From Solea solea (Eukaryota; Chordata; Actinopteri; Pleuronectiformes; Soleidae): a stretch of DNA of 64,000 nt. Under the pieces are notes generated by a model. That model had not been told where the DNA came from and ran no database searches. It saw nothing but the letters and a program-made list of their open reading frames with translations. The stretch is taken from contig NC_081146.1 in assembly GCF_958295425.1 (NCBI RefSeq), forward strand, positions 11,640,985 to 11,704,984, given 5' to 3'. The translations under genes and the position numbers were made by a program. Below, in pieces: positions 46,060 to 59,000 of the stretch. Each line of letters begins with the position of its first letter. Position 1 is the first letter of the stretch.

Positions 46060-46084
46060 ACCACACACACACACACACACACAC
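46060..46084. repeat. (CA)n microsatellite
   Basis: About 12 CA units in intergenic sequence. Confidence 0.9.
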
Positions 46085-47489
46085 TTCCTGTGGCTCCCAG
46101 ACACCCATATGTGCGTTTTGTGACTCTGCGACAGTAACACACACTCCCAGTTTTCACCGTCAAGAGAAGACACACTATATGTTAAAATTAGAGATTTCTG
46201 TTGATGCAACAGTTTTAAGGACCCATGCTGACTTTTAGTTATTTCTCACCACCTGTTTTTTTTTTCCCCCATCTCCTTGTTCTAAATAGTTCAGCATTTT
46301 CTCACCTGCCTCTGAGCTTTCGCGGTTCTGGCTCTTGGGCTTTGTGAAAGCTGCTGCTTAGAGATTGTTTGCAGCCGGAGACACTTCCAGCTCAGTTCCA
46401 GGGGAAAGGAAAAGCAATTCTATGCTTGGGCCACAGTGAATCCGTCTCTGTCAGTTCCGCTTCTTGATGCCCTCAAATCACACCCCCCCCTCCCATTCGC
46501 TCTCCCATCAACCCTTGCTGTTCTGTGATCAGGGAGTGGGAGAGCCTCAGCCCAGGAGTGAAATGAGGATGCACGTTTATATGCTCCCTTACCATACGAT
46601 CCTCCTTGATGTCATTCACTGCTGTTCCCTGGCACTTCCAATTACCCACTTTGCAATGAAACCCTATACTTCATGCAGGGTTAGTTGCAGCCTACAGTTG
46701 TGATATACCCCTTCCTCTGTCTATCAGACTTTGTGAGGTTTGCTGTCACACTATAAAGATGAAAATGAATTAATTATGAAATTATTATTGAAACACAACT
46801 AATTAAAAATGCGATGGAAAAGAGTTTGTTAAATTGCGTTGGTGTCTGCTCTGTTTTCCTGTTACTAAAAATCATTTCCATTTCATTTTTATGCCAACTG
46901 TTTCTCAGAACTGTTAATAACTCTGACACTTTATATAATATGTGAATATACAGCACTGCAGCGCTGCCGTGAGTTCACACATGTAACATTAGTTAGATGA
47001 TCAGATCTTTGTGGCCTGTAATTTGATTTTAAACCCCATTTTAACTTTTTAACTAACATTTTACTTTTTGCTCCTCTCCCTCTCCATTGCCTGGAGACTA
47101 AATTTGTTGCTTTGCCTTTGTCGAAAACAGTGACACATAATTTTTGGAAGTGATGAAGGCACACAGAATGATCGATGGTAACATATTGGATGGGAAAATA
47201 ACGTTCTGGACCGTTAATTTTACAGAGTCAAGGAAGCAGCCTCAGACTGTCAACACAGGAAATGAGTAGAATTTATCTCTGGCCAAGTGTCTGGGTAGCT
47301 CTCTTGCACTGGATGCATTTATAGGGGCCACTGTGATGGGTTTCAAAGGTTGTGTAGTACAAGCTTTAAGATAACCATAGACTTAAGCTGACATTATTAT
47401 TGCCTGTTATAATTATTGTTGGTTATATTGTTAGTGCAGCAAATGGGGACATGCAAAAATGCACCAAGCTCACATAGAGGTCATCTTAG

Positions 47490-47740
47490 GGGTGACGGTG
47501 GATCAGTGGTAGAGTGAGTCGTCTTTCAACTGGAAGGTGGGTTTGTCGTCTACATGCCGATGTGTCCATGGGCATGACACTCTACTCCATGCTGCTCCTG
47601 ATGGCTGTGCCGGTATCCTGTGAATGGGTATGAAAGATGTGTGCGTTGCGCATGGATAGCGCCGTATGAATGTGTGAGGGAGTGAATGGCAAAACTATAG
47701 TGTCAAGCGGCTTCGAGTGGTCGTCAAAGACTGGAAAAGA
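47490..47740 (+). mobile_element. tRNA-derived SINE family C, decayed
   Basis: Head ggtgacggtggatcagtggt with agag matches a tRNA box A; the box B region (gtgggtttgtcgtctacatg) is decayed. The body has tgggcatgacactctactcc and ctgctcctgatggc, and the 3' end has aagcggcttcgagtggtcgt followed by caaagactggaaaag. This is a common fish SINE-like repeat whose tail normally continues into a gcgctatataaat motif; here it stops before that. Confidence 0.65.
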
Positions 47741-47879
47741 CCACTTTCATCAAAATCATGCTGGGCAGTTGAGGCTGGCCTGGGATCAGGTTGTGTTTAT
47801 GTCAGTGTGCCAACATAACATGACCCTACATTTAATATAATTGTACTCACTTTCATTCTCAATGCATTAAACGGCCTTG

Positions 47880-48380
47880 CTGATATCTATATCACTGAAT
47901 TCTTGAATAGATAGTTTCCTGCCCAACCACTGAGATCAGCTGATGGAGCCCTTAATTTGTAGCAAGAGGAGGTTAGAGCCCTGACACTTTTCATCTCTCT
48001 CCCTAATGACATCCGACAAATTACATCCCAAACCTTATTTAAATCCCTTCTAAAAACCTTAATCTTTATCAAGGCTTTTGGGAACAACTGACTTTACATA
48101 TATAGATTAAAATTCCCATTTGTCATTCTCATTTATTTTTATATATTTGCCTTCTTTTCTTAATTGCTCCTGGTCTCTCTCTGCTATCTCCTCTCCCTCT
48201 TTCCTTCTCTCCCCCTTCCCCCCCACCCCTGTGGCAGGTGGCTGCACATCTCTGAGTCTGGTTCTGCCAGAAAGTTCTTCTTGTTAAATGGGAGTTTTTT
48301 TTCTGTCACCAATTGCTTGCTCATTGCGTGATCTGTCGTGTTGCTTTGTTTTCTCTGTCTTACCATGTAGATAACATGGT
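47880..48380 (+). mobile_element. LINE 3' end: terminal codons plus 3' UTR
   Basis: The frame ending at TGA 48089-48091 reads LFISLPNDIRQITSQTLFKS, LLKTLIFIKAF, which fits the W-N-S-LP-x-x-(I/L)R...FK(S/x)xLKT-x-(L/I)F motif at the end of CR1/L2/Rex-type reverse transcriptases. About 150 bp later gagtctggttctgccagaaa, gttcttcttgttaaatggga and gcttgctcatt match the 3' UTR style of the same fish LINEs. The copy is 5'-truncated. Confidence 0.6.
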
Positions 48381-48396
48381 AAGACAGTGCCCTGGG

Positions 48397-48486
48397 ATAT
48401 TAGGCAAATTGGACACTTTAGATTGACCGTAGGTGTGAGTGTGAGCGCGAATAGCTGTTTGTCTCTATGTGGCCTTGTTATGGCCT
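48397..48486 (+). mobile_element. SINE family A, central fragment
   Basis: attaggcaaattggacactt, tagattgaccgtaggtgtga and gtttgtctctatgtggcct match the centre of the full SINE at 26804-27153 (its bases near 26960-27040). The 3' tail of the same family appears 417 bp later. Confidence 0.75.
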
Positions 48487-48570
48487 CCCTTAGAGAATTT
48501 CGACATGGCTCAGTAGATGCCAGTGCCATGGCTAAATGAACACAATCATCTGAGGAGGGAGGAAAAAACT

Positions 48571-48725
48571 GGGGGGTTGGGGTAGTTCAGTGGTTAAGAC
48601 CAGTGCCGTGTGCAGAGACATCATGGTCGCAAGTTCAACTCCACCTCTGGCAGGTCGTACTCAATTCCCTTGTAAGTCGCTTTGAATAAAAGCATCTGCT
48701 AAATGACATGTCATGTAATGTAATG
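48571..48725 (+). mobile_element. tRNA-derived SINE, family B, plus strand
   Basis: tRNA-like head ggggtagttcagtggttaag, box-B-like gtcgcaagttcaactcc, tail gtaagtcgctttgaataaaa and gcatctgctaaatgacatgt, then (atgta)n. Same family as the minus-strand copy at 18045-18184. It lies between two pieces of a family A SINE. Confidence 0.82.
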
Positions 48726-48902
48726 TAAAAAAAACCCAAAGAGAACGCTCCAGCTGGCTGCCCATTCTCTGTCCACTATCACTTCCCTCCCCACGATGAC
48801 GCCTCTCCCTCTCCACTCACAGCGCGGGGATGCAATCAATGAAATGAAGCACAGATGAGTGGAGAGGAGAGACAGAGGGGAGGGAGGTAGAGACGGACAG
48901 GA

Positions 48903-48948
48903 ACCCTCATGAGGAGGATGAAGTGGTTGAAGATGAATGAATGAATGC
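48903..48948 (+). mobile_element. SINE family A, 3' tail
   Basis: ccctcatgaggaggatgaag followed by tggttgaagatgaatgaatg and one more aatg unit is the 3' terminus of the family A SINE. With 48397-48486 it may be one interrupted element. Confidence 0.7.
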
Positions 48949-51077
48949 TTTGAAAGCACTTAACTTATTAAGTAAAACTGTATAAATCAAGTTTTTTTTA
49001 TTTATTTTTATTTACTAACATTTCTATATTAAAATATCTTAAAACTATGAGACTAATGTTATATATTTTTAGAGTAGACTTACTTTAGCTAATGTTTCCC
49101 ATAAAACTTTTTAAATACATAGAAATCCATATTTATGCTCATGGTAATGGTCCATTTCATTTCTGTTGCCTTTGAACGATCACCCATGCTATTTACTGAC
49201 GTCATTAAAACGAGGTCATTTTTCTTTGTTGTGATTGAGAACCCCTAGAAGCAGAAATGACATACTTTGCATTTAAATACCTCATGCGGGAGCACTGTTG
49301 AGTTCAGTAGGTCTTCCAAGCTCAGGGTACCTCACTGCATTTCACTGCATTATCTTGTGGGGTTACATGCCAGGAAAAGCCGTTTACATTAGCACACATG
49401 CCATAGTGATTAATATGCTACTGCATTACAGTTAGTGGTTCCGTTCTGCTCTATTGAATTCTACTCACCAGCAAACCCACCCATACATGTGTAGACTATA
49501 GTCCTCTTCCTAAACGTGTCTTCTTCTTAAAAGTCTAAAGTGAAACAAATAGTTTTTTCAGTTATTATACTTGTAGGCATAGCGAGGGTATCTGAGGGAC
49601 ACTTTACATACGGGCTATTGATCAACATTGAAGAAAACCACGAAAAAGCAAATGATGGCTCATCAGAAGAGTCATAGACGTGTGGATTTCACCTCAAGAG
49701 TGTTTCGTTATGTATCATTCCTCAAATTCTGTGTGTCATTTTATTCTAGGGTTCAAATCTGTGTTATAAGTGAAATAAATATTAGCCTTATAGGTTTTGG
49801 ATGTGTCATATCCTCAGTGCCAAGGATTTCTGACTGTTTCAGATTGTCTCCATGAGAGCAGAACAGAACTGTATTTTTCCTTTGACAAGTCTGTCTCCTC
49901 TCACATAAGTCACTGTCAATGGCCCGCGAGTCAGGAGAGAGGTGTGAGGGAATCATGCACCCTCTCACCCTTTCTGCTGCAGATAAATCTTGATGTTAGG
50001 TGTGACAGCACGAGTGTCTCCACCGGGTGAGATGCTGTTGCAGATGATGTTTCAGATTTTAATATAAAGCTGAGGACACGCTCCAAGACTGCTTGCCCGA
50101 TTTTACCCACGATTCACAGTTGGGCAGAGTCTGCACCAGTCGGCATGGTGAGTTGGCACAGAAATCTGTTAGTGTGTGAGGGGTAAAGACTTCAGTCGGC
50201 AAGTGTGTGGGGGTAACAGACCCAACCTGTCAATCAAACATTTTTTTCAATTTTTTGAGCCGACTCTGGACACAATCGCGTGCTGTTTACCAAACTAACT
50301 GCAAACACGTGGCCAACAGCGTGGGACACAGGAAATAGTGTCAGAAGACGTCGGGAATACCAAAACAGCAATGGTGATGTTTTTTTTATCTTTTAACTCT
50401 CTTAAGACCATCAAGATAATGATGCTGCCTGGATTTTTCATTGATTTTATGGCTGTAGTATTGTCAAAAAATGTTCAATGAGTGAGGGCTTCAGCCCCTT
50501 TCTGCTCCTTTTTCCAAGACAACTTTCACTTTCCCTATCTGGCACTTATTCAACTGTTTAGGAATAACATGCTAACATGCTAACATGTGGCGCTGTGGTG
50601 AATCTTGTCTGTGGATGGACGGTCGTTCTGCGGGAGTCCTGAGGGCTACCATAATGACAAGTATAAGGGCGCAAAGCTCTATTTATTTGCTCTCCGGTAT
50701 CCATCCATCCATCCTTCTATCGCTTTATCCTCCACATGAGGTTTGTGCGGAGTGCTGTGCCAATCTTAGCTGACATAGGGCGAAAGGCGGGGTCACACCC
50801 TGGACAGATCGCCAGTCCATAGTTTTTGAATTTTCTAGATATCACAAACTGTCTAGTTACGAGTTAGGGTAATGAGAAGTACGCATGCCAAATCCTGTCG
50901 GGCTAAACTGTCTCTCTCTTAGACATGGTCTCTCTTGCAAGAGTTTGATGCATTCAGTTGGGTTGACAAATCATGTAGTCTGGGATCCTTCATCAGGTGC
51001 ATTCGTTAAATGTGTTAAATGTTAAATGTGTGATCACAGCTATAAAAAAATGTGTAGTGGATAGTGTGTCCCTAGCT
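48949..51077. other. Intergenic, no gene recognised
   Basis: Includes one short minus-strand SINE A fragment at 50699-50818. Otherwise AT-rich sequence with no recognised elements. Confidence 0.5.
50699..50818 (-). mobile_element. SINE family A 3' fragment, minus strand
   Basis: Reverse complement of the SINE 3' third: (atcc)n, cttctatcgctttatcctcc, acatgagg, tagctgacatagggcgaaag, gcggggtcacaccctggaca, gccagtcc. Confidence 0.8.
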
Positions 51078-51706
51078 TTAAAGGCGACATAGACCGGAAG
51101 CTCCAATTAACGCTGCGTTTGTGTGTGTATCTGCGTCATTACCTCGTTTATGAAACCCTAAAGTTTCAGAACAAACAGTTCAGCCACTGCTGAGAAAATA
51201 GGGTTTTATTGTTTTCCTGGGCTCTGCGAAGAGGATCGGCACTTCCGTATGTTGATGTTGTCATCAGAAAACCTCAGCACTCCTCTCACCACCGTAGCGC
51301 CTCCCGGTGCGGGCACTAGTCCGGGCACATCCGGTTGCGTACATTCAACCGCAGAAGAAGAACTACTCTCGTTGTAGCTGCTGAGATGCAGAGCATCTAC
51401 CGTGCCAGAGGGGGAGCTGTGTATCTGAGAGCTGGCCTACCAATTACATCACTTCCAGGTACCTGGCCAATCACAGGACAGTGGGAAAGCTGTCGTTGGC
51501 TGGCCAATCACAACACAGTCCACGTTCTGGGGGTGTGGTTTTGGTCTGAAACAGTGCGGCTGACGAGAGCGTCAGTGAGGAGATATTTTGATCGGCTCGT
51601 TTGCAGCGATTAGGAGGTTTTTAACCATGAAAACAAGTTAATGTAGGTAAGTAGACCTCCATAACTAACATATATGTGTGATACAAGCATTCAATGTCAC
51701 CTTTAA
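51078..51706. mobile_element. 0.62-kb MITE with TTAA target-site duplication
   Basis: TTAA at 51078-51081 and 51703-51706 flanks an element beginning aggcgacatag and ending caatgtcacct; the ends are inverted repeats (AGG[C/T]GACAT). TTAA duplication plus short AGG-type ends fits piggyBac or Kolobok superfamilies. The interior is GC-richer than its surroundings. The 92-codon frame at 51335-51613 lies inside and shows no transposase similarity, so the element is probably non-autonomous. Confidence 0.75.
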
Positions 51707-54700
51707 GTAACTCAATATAAATACAGTGCTGTTTGCGAAATGATATAGTCCTGTTGTCCACATTATACATAGAGATAGATGAATAGGGTAAGGGTTGTAC
51801 ACTGTGATGTGGGGCTGCCATTTATCCTGTAAAATGATCTTGGTGACAATATTTAAAGGTGGAAATCTACACTGTGTTGTACAAAGACACTTTCTCAATG
51901 GGATTCAGAGATATTGCCAGGTTCATTTAAACACGTGGCAGGTGCTGACAGACACTTCTTGCCCGTCATACATCTACTGTATGTTAAAATAGGTGTCTAT
52001 ATATAATCTATTCTCACACAACATCAGCACTCACCTGCACTTGCACAGGCAGACTAAGTGTCTGGTGCACAAGACTGGGCTATGAATACAGTGTCATGAT
52101 GTGTCATAATGTGTCATAAAGAGTTTCCCAGCTGCTGCAATGCAAACATTAAATCCACGTTCATGCTTAATTACGTTTGCATAGTACTGTGTAGTTTAGA
52201 GCTGGTCAATACATATTGCAACTACTTCCTGAACTGCAATAAATGTAGATTGTTCCTTATGCTTATTTTCTTTGGACACAAATATTGTTTTTGTTTGTAT
52301 TTTCTTATTTTCTCCTGATATGCTAGACGAGTTCACTTCTCTCATATCCAAATGACTTGGTTGGCTGACAAATGAGGAGAGAATTGGTTTGACAACTGCA
52401 ATGAGAGACGTTTCACTTGAATTAAAATAAGAATGTTTGCACAAATTTAGGATTTCAAGTTCCAGTGTTAAACCTCTGTTGCCCCCGGTGGACCTCTGAG
52501 TAATTGCCGTAACACTCTGGTTCTGATTTGACCTAGTTTTTTTTGTATTCCTCCCCTCACCCCTCCCCACTCACACACACATACACAAAGAGAGATGGAG
52601 AGAAAGAAAGATAGACACAGACAGTTTTTTTTGTCTATAGTACTTTACTCGGTTCTGGAAGTTGTTTATCTGTCTTTTACTGTAGCGTTACTTGTCCAAG
52701 CACGTAGTCGGGCAGCTATTTGGGAAGTTTGCTTGATTGCTGTTTGCAAAGCATTTTCAATGTAAGACAATCATGTTTGTGAGAGCCTAAATTCAAGATT
52801 GTGATAAAAAATATGATCGTGAACTCTTACTGAATGTCCAGACTTAGGACATTTTTGTGTTCATCTTGCAGCCCTAGTGAAGATATATATTTACTGACAT
52901 GGTTTATTATCCATATCTATCCCAAGGCATTGTGTTTAGATAGAAAACGGTTTCAATATAAATACATAATGTAGATTTACTTTAACAAAAAACATAGCAT
53001 TTTACCCCTTATCTTTAGTATTTGTGTAAAACAAAAACATATTTATATCCATAATTGTTCAGTTGTTGGTGCCTAAAATAGCACATTTTCAATATCACAC
53101 TCACAAAAAAAGGATACAAATACTGCGAGAGACTCCAAGGCGTGCTAGTGTCAGTCAATGCTGCAACATTCAAAATTGCATTCATATCGAAAACGTCTTT
53201 GGCTCACTTCCCTGCAGCAGATGAGGGAGAGAATGCATATATGCATATATGTCGAAGACCAAAGAGCCAGAGTGTGTTCCTCTTGTCAGGATATGTATAC
53301 ACACAGCACCTGGTACCTTTCACACGGAACAGACAAAATCTTTTGTTTGATCCATCCCCTATTAACGTCCTGTCAATCACACGACTCCTCATTTCAGGCT
53401 AAAAAAATGAAGAGATGGCCTGAATCTTCGCTTGTAGTCTTGAGGGCTTGAACTCAATCTGTGTTGCAGGGAAGCCATGCGTCCACACCAAACACAATAA
53501 AAAGACATTGTGCTATAGCAGATTGCTACACAGTGATACTGTTATACCCAAGAGAGAAGGGCGAATATCAGGAAACTAGCTATTATTACCACTTTGTTTG
53601 TAATTTCAGACGAGACATGTCATGAGAGTTGAAAGTGAGAGCCCTCAGCTAGTTAACATGTACGTGTGCCATGATAAATGAAGTGGAGGTTGACACAGTA
53701 TCACCATGCTCACAAATCTCTAACATAGGGCTCATCTGTAACTGCCACAAATAATAAAGTCACAGTTTAATGAGGCAGATATGAAGTCGAGCAAGGGAGT
53801 TATACAGCGTGACGCAACATGCTTAAATAAATCATTATCAACATGATTATGGTTCTGCATCAGTTCTCAGTACTTTACAATGTTTCTCCATGAATATTAT
53901 TAGGATTTTTGTAAAGAAAAAAACCCTTTCACTTGTTTTCAGATTTGTTCATTTATCTATTTCCGAATTCTAACCTTGTAAAGGCTGGTTTTGTGTTGAG
54001 TAGGTCAAATTGTTTAAAGGGGGGCAGTCAGATGTTTAATGTATACTTAAATAATTATTTATTAACCACAAGCAATATTATCATTGCCATAGACGATGTT
54101 TTGCACGTTTTCCCAAATATCTACTGCAGATATATATTTATTGACATTGTAAATTTGTTGATCATATCTATCCCTAGGTATTATGTTTAGGTTTTTTTAC
54201 GATCATGTTCGTGAGAGCCTTACTTCTGTAATGAACTTAAAACCTTTTCATAGAAAATGCTCATAGCAGAGAAAGGTGTATCATATGTAACACATGTAGA
54301 TATTTGTATAATGCATCATCAAACATATCCTGCGCTTTTCTTCTGCAACTCCAAAATGTCTGCCGTGGAGACCCTCATTATAAATATATTTCAGATGTGT
54401 TCTCTCGTATCAGATAGGAGCGAATAACAGGACAATGGAACGGTACAGTAGTCTGATCAAAATGTGTAGAATCTTTGTCCTCATAATTAAGGCTTGAATG
54501 ATTTTAATGAAGCGCCACATGACGCTACTTGCCATTGACAGGGACTGATTTTCTCTACAACGGTCAATGTTCTTTAGTATTTTTTCACGAATCTGAAGAG
54601 AAATTAACAGCCCAACTACCAAGATAATCTGCTATGTGGGTCATGCTGGTTTAATTGGCTATTCATATGTGGCTGTTGAGTTTATACAGTTGTGTGGTTT

Positions 54701-55631
54701 TGATATTGTAGCTTTGGAAATATCATGGGCTGAAATTTATATATAAATATATATATGTGTGTGTGTGTGTGTGCATGCATTAAACATAAAGGCTTGATAG
54801 CCCGAGGATATGTGCTGTGCTGGATGTTTGACATTATAAACAATATGGATGACAACAATTGAATAAACCATTTTAATAATAACAATTTGCCAACAAGATT
54901 ATCCGTCACTTTTCAGCACGGGTGTGATACTTTCAGTAAATGTCATTCAGGACTCTGTTTTGTATTTTACCCCATAAATTTAAATATAATTAACCTTGCT
55001 TCATCCTCATAAGAGTTTAACAGTGTAGCTGACATCATGATATAGTGGCTATGTGACCAAGAATTTACAAATTGAGAGATAATTAAAAAGGGATAGATCT
55101 CAACCAGGGCTTCTATAATGACCCTTCAAAGACATAAACAACTCTCGTTATGACTGCGCCAACAAAGTCTTTATCAAACCCTTGTATAATTAACAGGATC
55201 AGCATAAACGTTAAAACCCATTGATCCTCCAGTTTTACCACCCACAGCTGGCTGAGCTCATGTGCCCTGAAGTCTCAAACCATTACTTGCACTCGATTTA
55301 GTGGCTTTTAAACCATCAAATCATGGTCATGTCAGAAACTGTGGAAGAAATGAGGATGGGACCAGAATTTAAAGGTTCAGGGAAACTTTCAGAGGAGAAA
55401 AACTATATCACAAAAAAGCCCTTTTAGAGCTGAAGTTCTTGTTTTGATGATGATCCACCATCTGCTTCAGATGCTTGGAGATGAAAGTCTGTCCATCTGT
55501 TAAACTCTTAAACTTTCCTCAAGCAGTCTCTTCTGATGTTCCTAGTCCCTTTAATGGACAGGTGGCTCCCAGTATGGACCATCGATGGGATCAAGTCACT
55601 CATTGACAGTCAAGTCAACTCCCGTTGGCCC
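51707..55631. other. Intergenic, no gene recognised
   Basis: Contains two related AT-rich stretches (52770-52960 and 54126-54230) and a (GT)n near 54755-54772. No exon or TE with clear ends. Confidence 0.5.
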
Positions 55632-56074
55632 TCTTTACACTTGGCATTAGAATGTGTTTTCTGTGATCAGATAGCGCTTCACCATATGCATTTACACCTG
55701 GTATTAACATGTGTCTCCAGTGTCCACATCAAGATCTTATCTGATCACCCCCTGCTCTTCTTCTGCAAAGATTTCCAGCAGCAGACGACAGCGTCACATC
55801 CTGTGTGCTCGCCGTATCCACAACAGTGTTAGCCACACTTGAAGTCGCACTATTGTATGGACTCCTCTTTGCTTTTAGAAGCAGGAGAAGTCGTCCTCGA
55901 TAAGCGGGAAAACCGAAACGTTCACGTTAGCCCTGCTCGGAGCCTTTGGCAGGTTGGATAACAATCTGTCCCCAGTGCGTCTCGGTCTCTCTGTCTCTCT
56001 GTCTTTCTGTCTCTTCTCAATGCGTACTCTCAATCTGATCACAGAATATGCATTTTAATGCCAGGTGTAAAGGT
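55632..56074. mobile_element. 0.44-kb MITE with about 40-bp terminal inverted repeats (hAT-like)
   Basis: The left end (tttacacttggcattagaat... to ctgtgatcagat, about 55635-55673) is the reverse complement of the right end (...atctgatcacagaatatgca to ccaggtgtaaa, about 56033-56071), with about five mismatches in 39. An internal copy of the same motif (tttacacctggtattaacat) lies at 55691-55710. No transposase frame. Flanking duplication not evident. The termini resemble fish hAT MITEs. Confidence 0.78.
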
Positions 56075-59000
56075 GGGTCGAAAAAATCTAGATGCACTCT
56101 AAAGAGCTGTGTTGTAGTCTGGCTGTCAGAAATCTTTGATGAGCACGTCTTGCATTCAGCACTTCAACGCTGTTTTCCTTTTAAATGTGTAGTTTCGTGT
56201 GTAGCCGAAGGTGACGACCCTTGGCACCCCTCTAGCAGACATGGTGATATCAGATACTTATTTTATATTTAAACTGAAAACATAAAGTAAACAGTCAAGT
56301 AATTCAAGTCCCCATGTCTCAAGTCAAGTCCCGAGTCTTAAACTTCCAAGTTTTCAAGTCAAGTCATCAAAGCGGTTGCAATGACTCGAGAACCCATCTC
56401 TGCGATTATTATTATTATTATTCCCACACTGCTCAAGCAACACTTTACTCTTCCTCCTTAATATATTGCAGGATGTAAAAGAGAGAAAGCACTCGTGCCA
56501 AGGTTCCCACAGTGTCAATACAGTCACCTGTCTCACAAGGTGAACAGATTGTGGTTGTTTTTTTGTTTAGTCCTGAATCCGGATCTGTAGCCATATCAAA
56601 ACCAAAATGTAATCATGTTTTTGCTTGTGCCATTACCTACATCACGAAAATGAAAATTAATCCAAATCTGCCCTTTACCTGATGAGTTATGCTGCTCACA
56701 GTCAGACAGAGTTAATACCACAGGGCTGCTTGTCTGTGAATGTTAATACAACAGACTGAGAGCTCCACCAGATGAGATTACAGGGGGTTCTGCCTGAGTT
56801 ACAGCATCCATTTGGTCTGTAGCCCTTGTCCGGAGTGCTTCTTCTTGACTGCTGGAGGGTACGTAACAATACTCAACACCTGTCATTGACAGAAAATTGT
56901 CCTTCACAGCACCAGGCTGCAGCAAGCAGCCTGCGGGTTAGAAACAATACCACAAGTCTAATGATTTTATTTATAGCATTAATACAAGGCTGAGAGAGAG
57001 TTCTTCCTCTCACTCGCATCCCCCGGGGCTTATAGGGTCGAGCGACAGTGTCACAAATTGATGTGGCACATGACATTCCCAGAGACAATGACCCATGGCC
57101 TTAAAACTATACAGTGAGCATTAAAGGAACGTTCACTGCGTAAAGTGCACATGCGAGTATGGTGAAGCCTGAGTAACTTGTGTTTGTCTGATACCCATGT
57201 ACTGTATGTGTGGAGCAGGGGGGAGGACGAGTAAAATAATAGCAACCTATAAACAACAGGAACTCCAATGTTTTCCCTTTTCACAAAACATATTATGAAA
57301 AACCTGACTTGTTATGCTTAAACTTACCATTTACGCATGTCCATTGCAACTCACAGATCACAGTGAATCTACAAAGGTACAAACATTCTAGTATTTGACA
57401 TTATTAGAACATGTCAAGATCTAGAAATGTGTTTTAATACACATCTATGTAGTATTCCTGAAACTAAAGTGGGAGCTAATAAAAATATGACCCCAGGGGA
57501 CAAATGAAGAATTACTGTACATATAACTACATACTGTATTATAGTTATCTTCAATGTAGTGTTAACTCTCCTGCTCTGCTTCTGCACAGCGCAGGGGAGA
57601 TATTGCCTCCAGGGCTGGAGCTGTGGCTGCTCTATAGGTTAACACCCTTACTTCTACAGATCACAACACATATTTACCCCAATTCATAGTGACTCATGCT
57701 AACTCGGCTTCTCTCTCTCCACACACACTTACACAGCGCTGCTCACTCACTCACTATCTCTCCCTCTCCCTTTCCTTGCATGTACACTTGCTAAAGTGGC
57801 TGCTGCATTCTTACAACAGTAGTTTACAAAAATTCATCTTGCATACTTGCATTCATCTTGACATCCCTTGTATAGAGCATGTGCACATCCTTTGTGTCTG
57901 AGTGCCTTTCTCTTTGTGTTTTCATCACTGTTTGAAATGATACTTGAATTGTAGAGAGAAATCGGCAGATAGTGGCTGAACATACATCCATGATGTCTTG
58001 TTGTGGATGAGCCACAACCTGCTGCTGCTCTCTACCTAAACTTACAGATCCATTATCCCTCCTCCATACAGGAGGATATTGGGACAGAAGAAAACGTTAA
58101 GATGGAGAGAAAACAGAAAACATACAAAACACAATATGTCTTCTACTGAAAGCTGTGCTGAGTTTTCCAACGCACCACGCTGACCTAAATGAGAGAGATG
58201 TCAAACTGTCAGCTGTGTTAAGCCACACACACTCGCTGGCCTTGGAACCATTCACCCATATCTGTATTTACTCATGCCTGTCCTGCCTGTCCCAGTGACT
58301 AATACCTTTCCTCCAAGAAGTTATGCATGAAAATGTGATCTTTTGGAAATTTCAGTATTTCTCTTTTGATCATTTGTGTGCAACCCAAGAGCCAGACTTC
58401 AGAGTTTGAATCTGGTGAAGAAAAAGTTTTGAGAAGGAAGTATTATTTAGAATGAAGCTAATGCACAGACATATGGTTATGTAATCGACACACACATGTT
58501 GATACATACACAAGTATGTAGTACCTTTTTTTTTTATTAGAAATAAAAGAAAAACACAGTATAAATACTGGACATCAACAAATGGTACTACTGAGAACTG
58601 AATTGAGATCTAATATGAAACTAAACCGTTTTTTTTAGATTACATTTCATAATGTTGCTTGGTAAACGTCTCTTAACATATCTCATATTTAATTCAGGAA
58701 CTTAGGAAACCATGCAATGACTGTGTCTGTACTCTTTTATAATTTTTGATTTATAATTGCACTGGGATGTTTTAAGTAATTCAGAGAGATTTATGTCACT
58801 TGTCCTAAAGCCTCCATCACTTTGCTTGAACTGCTGAGAGGCAGGACGTTTTAACTGTAACACCGAGGAGCCTAAATAATATATTCAGATTTATGTTTTG
58901 AAGTGATCTCAATCCATAAAAATCAGAGAAGCACGTGGTTAGGTTTTTAAAATGTCTTGAATACAAGAAGTGAAGAGTGCACTTGAGTTGAGAAGAAAAC

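Larger units (their letters stand above)
40421..47489. other. Intergenic, no gene recognised
   Basis: Holds the second copy of the dispersed repeat (42703-42785), a minus-strand SINE fragment (44222-44470), a retroposon-like purine tract (45215-45345) and a (CA)n tract (46060-46084). The overlapping frames at 41833-42505 on both strands show no known domains. Confidence 0.5.

Noticed and set aside
51335..51613. 92-codon frame
   Set aside because: Lies wholly inside the TTAA MITE and lacks transposase motifs.
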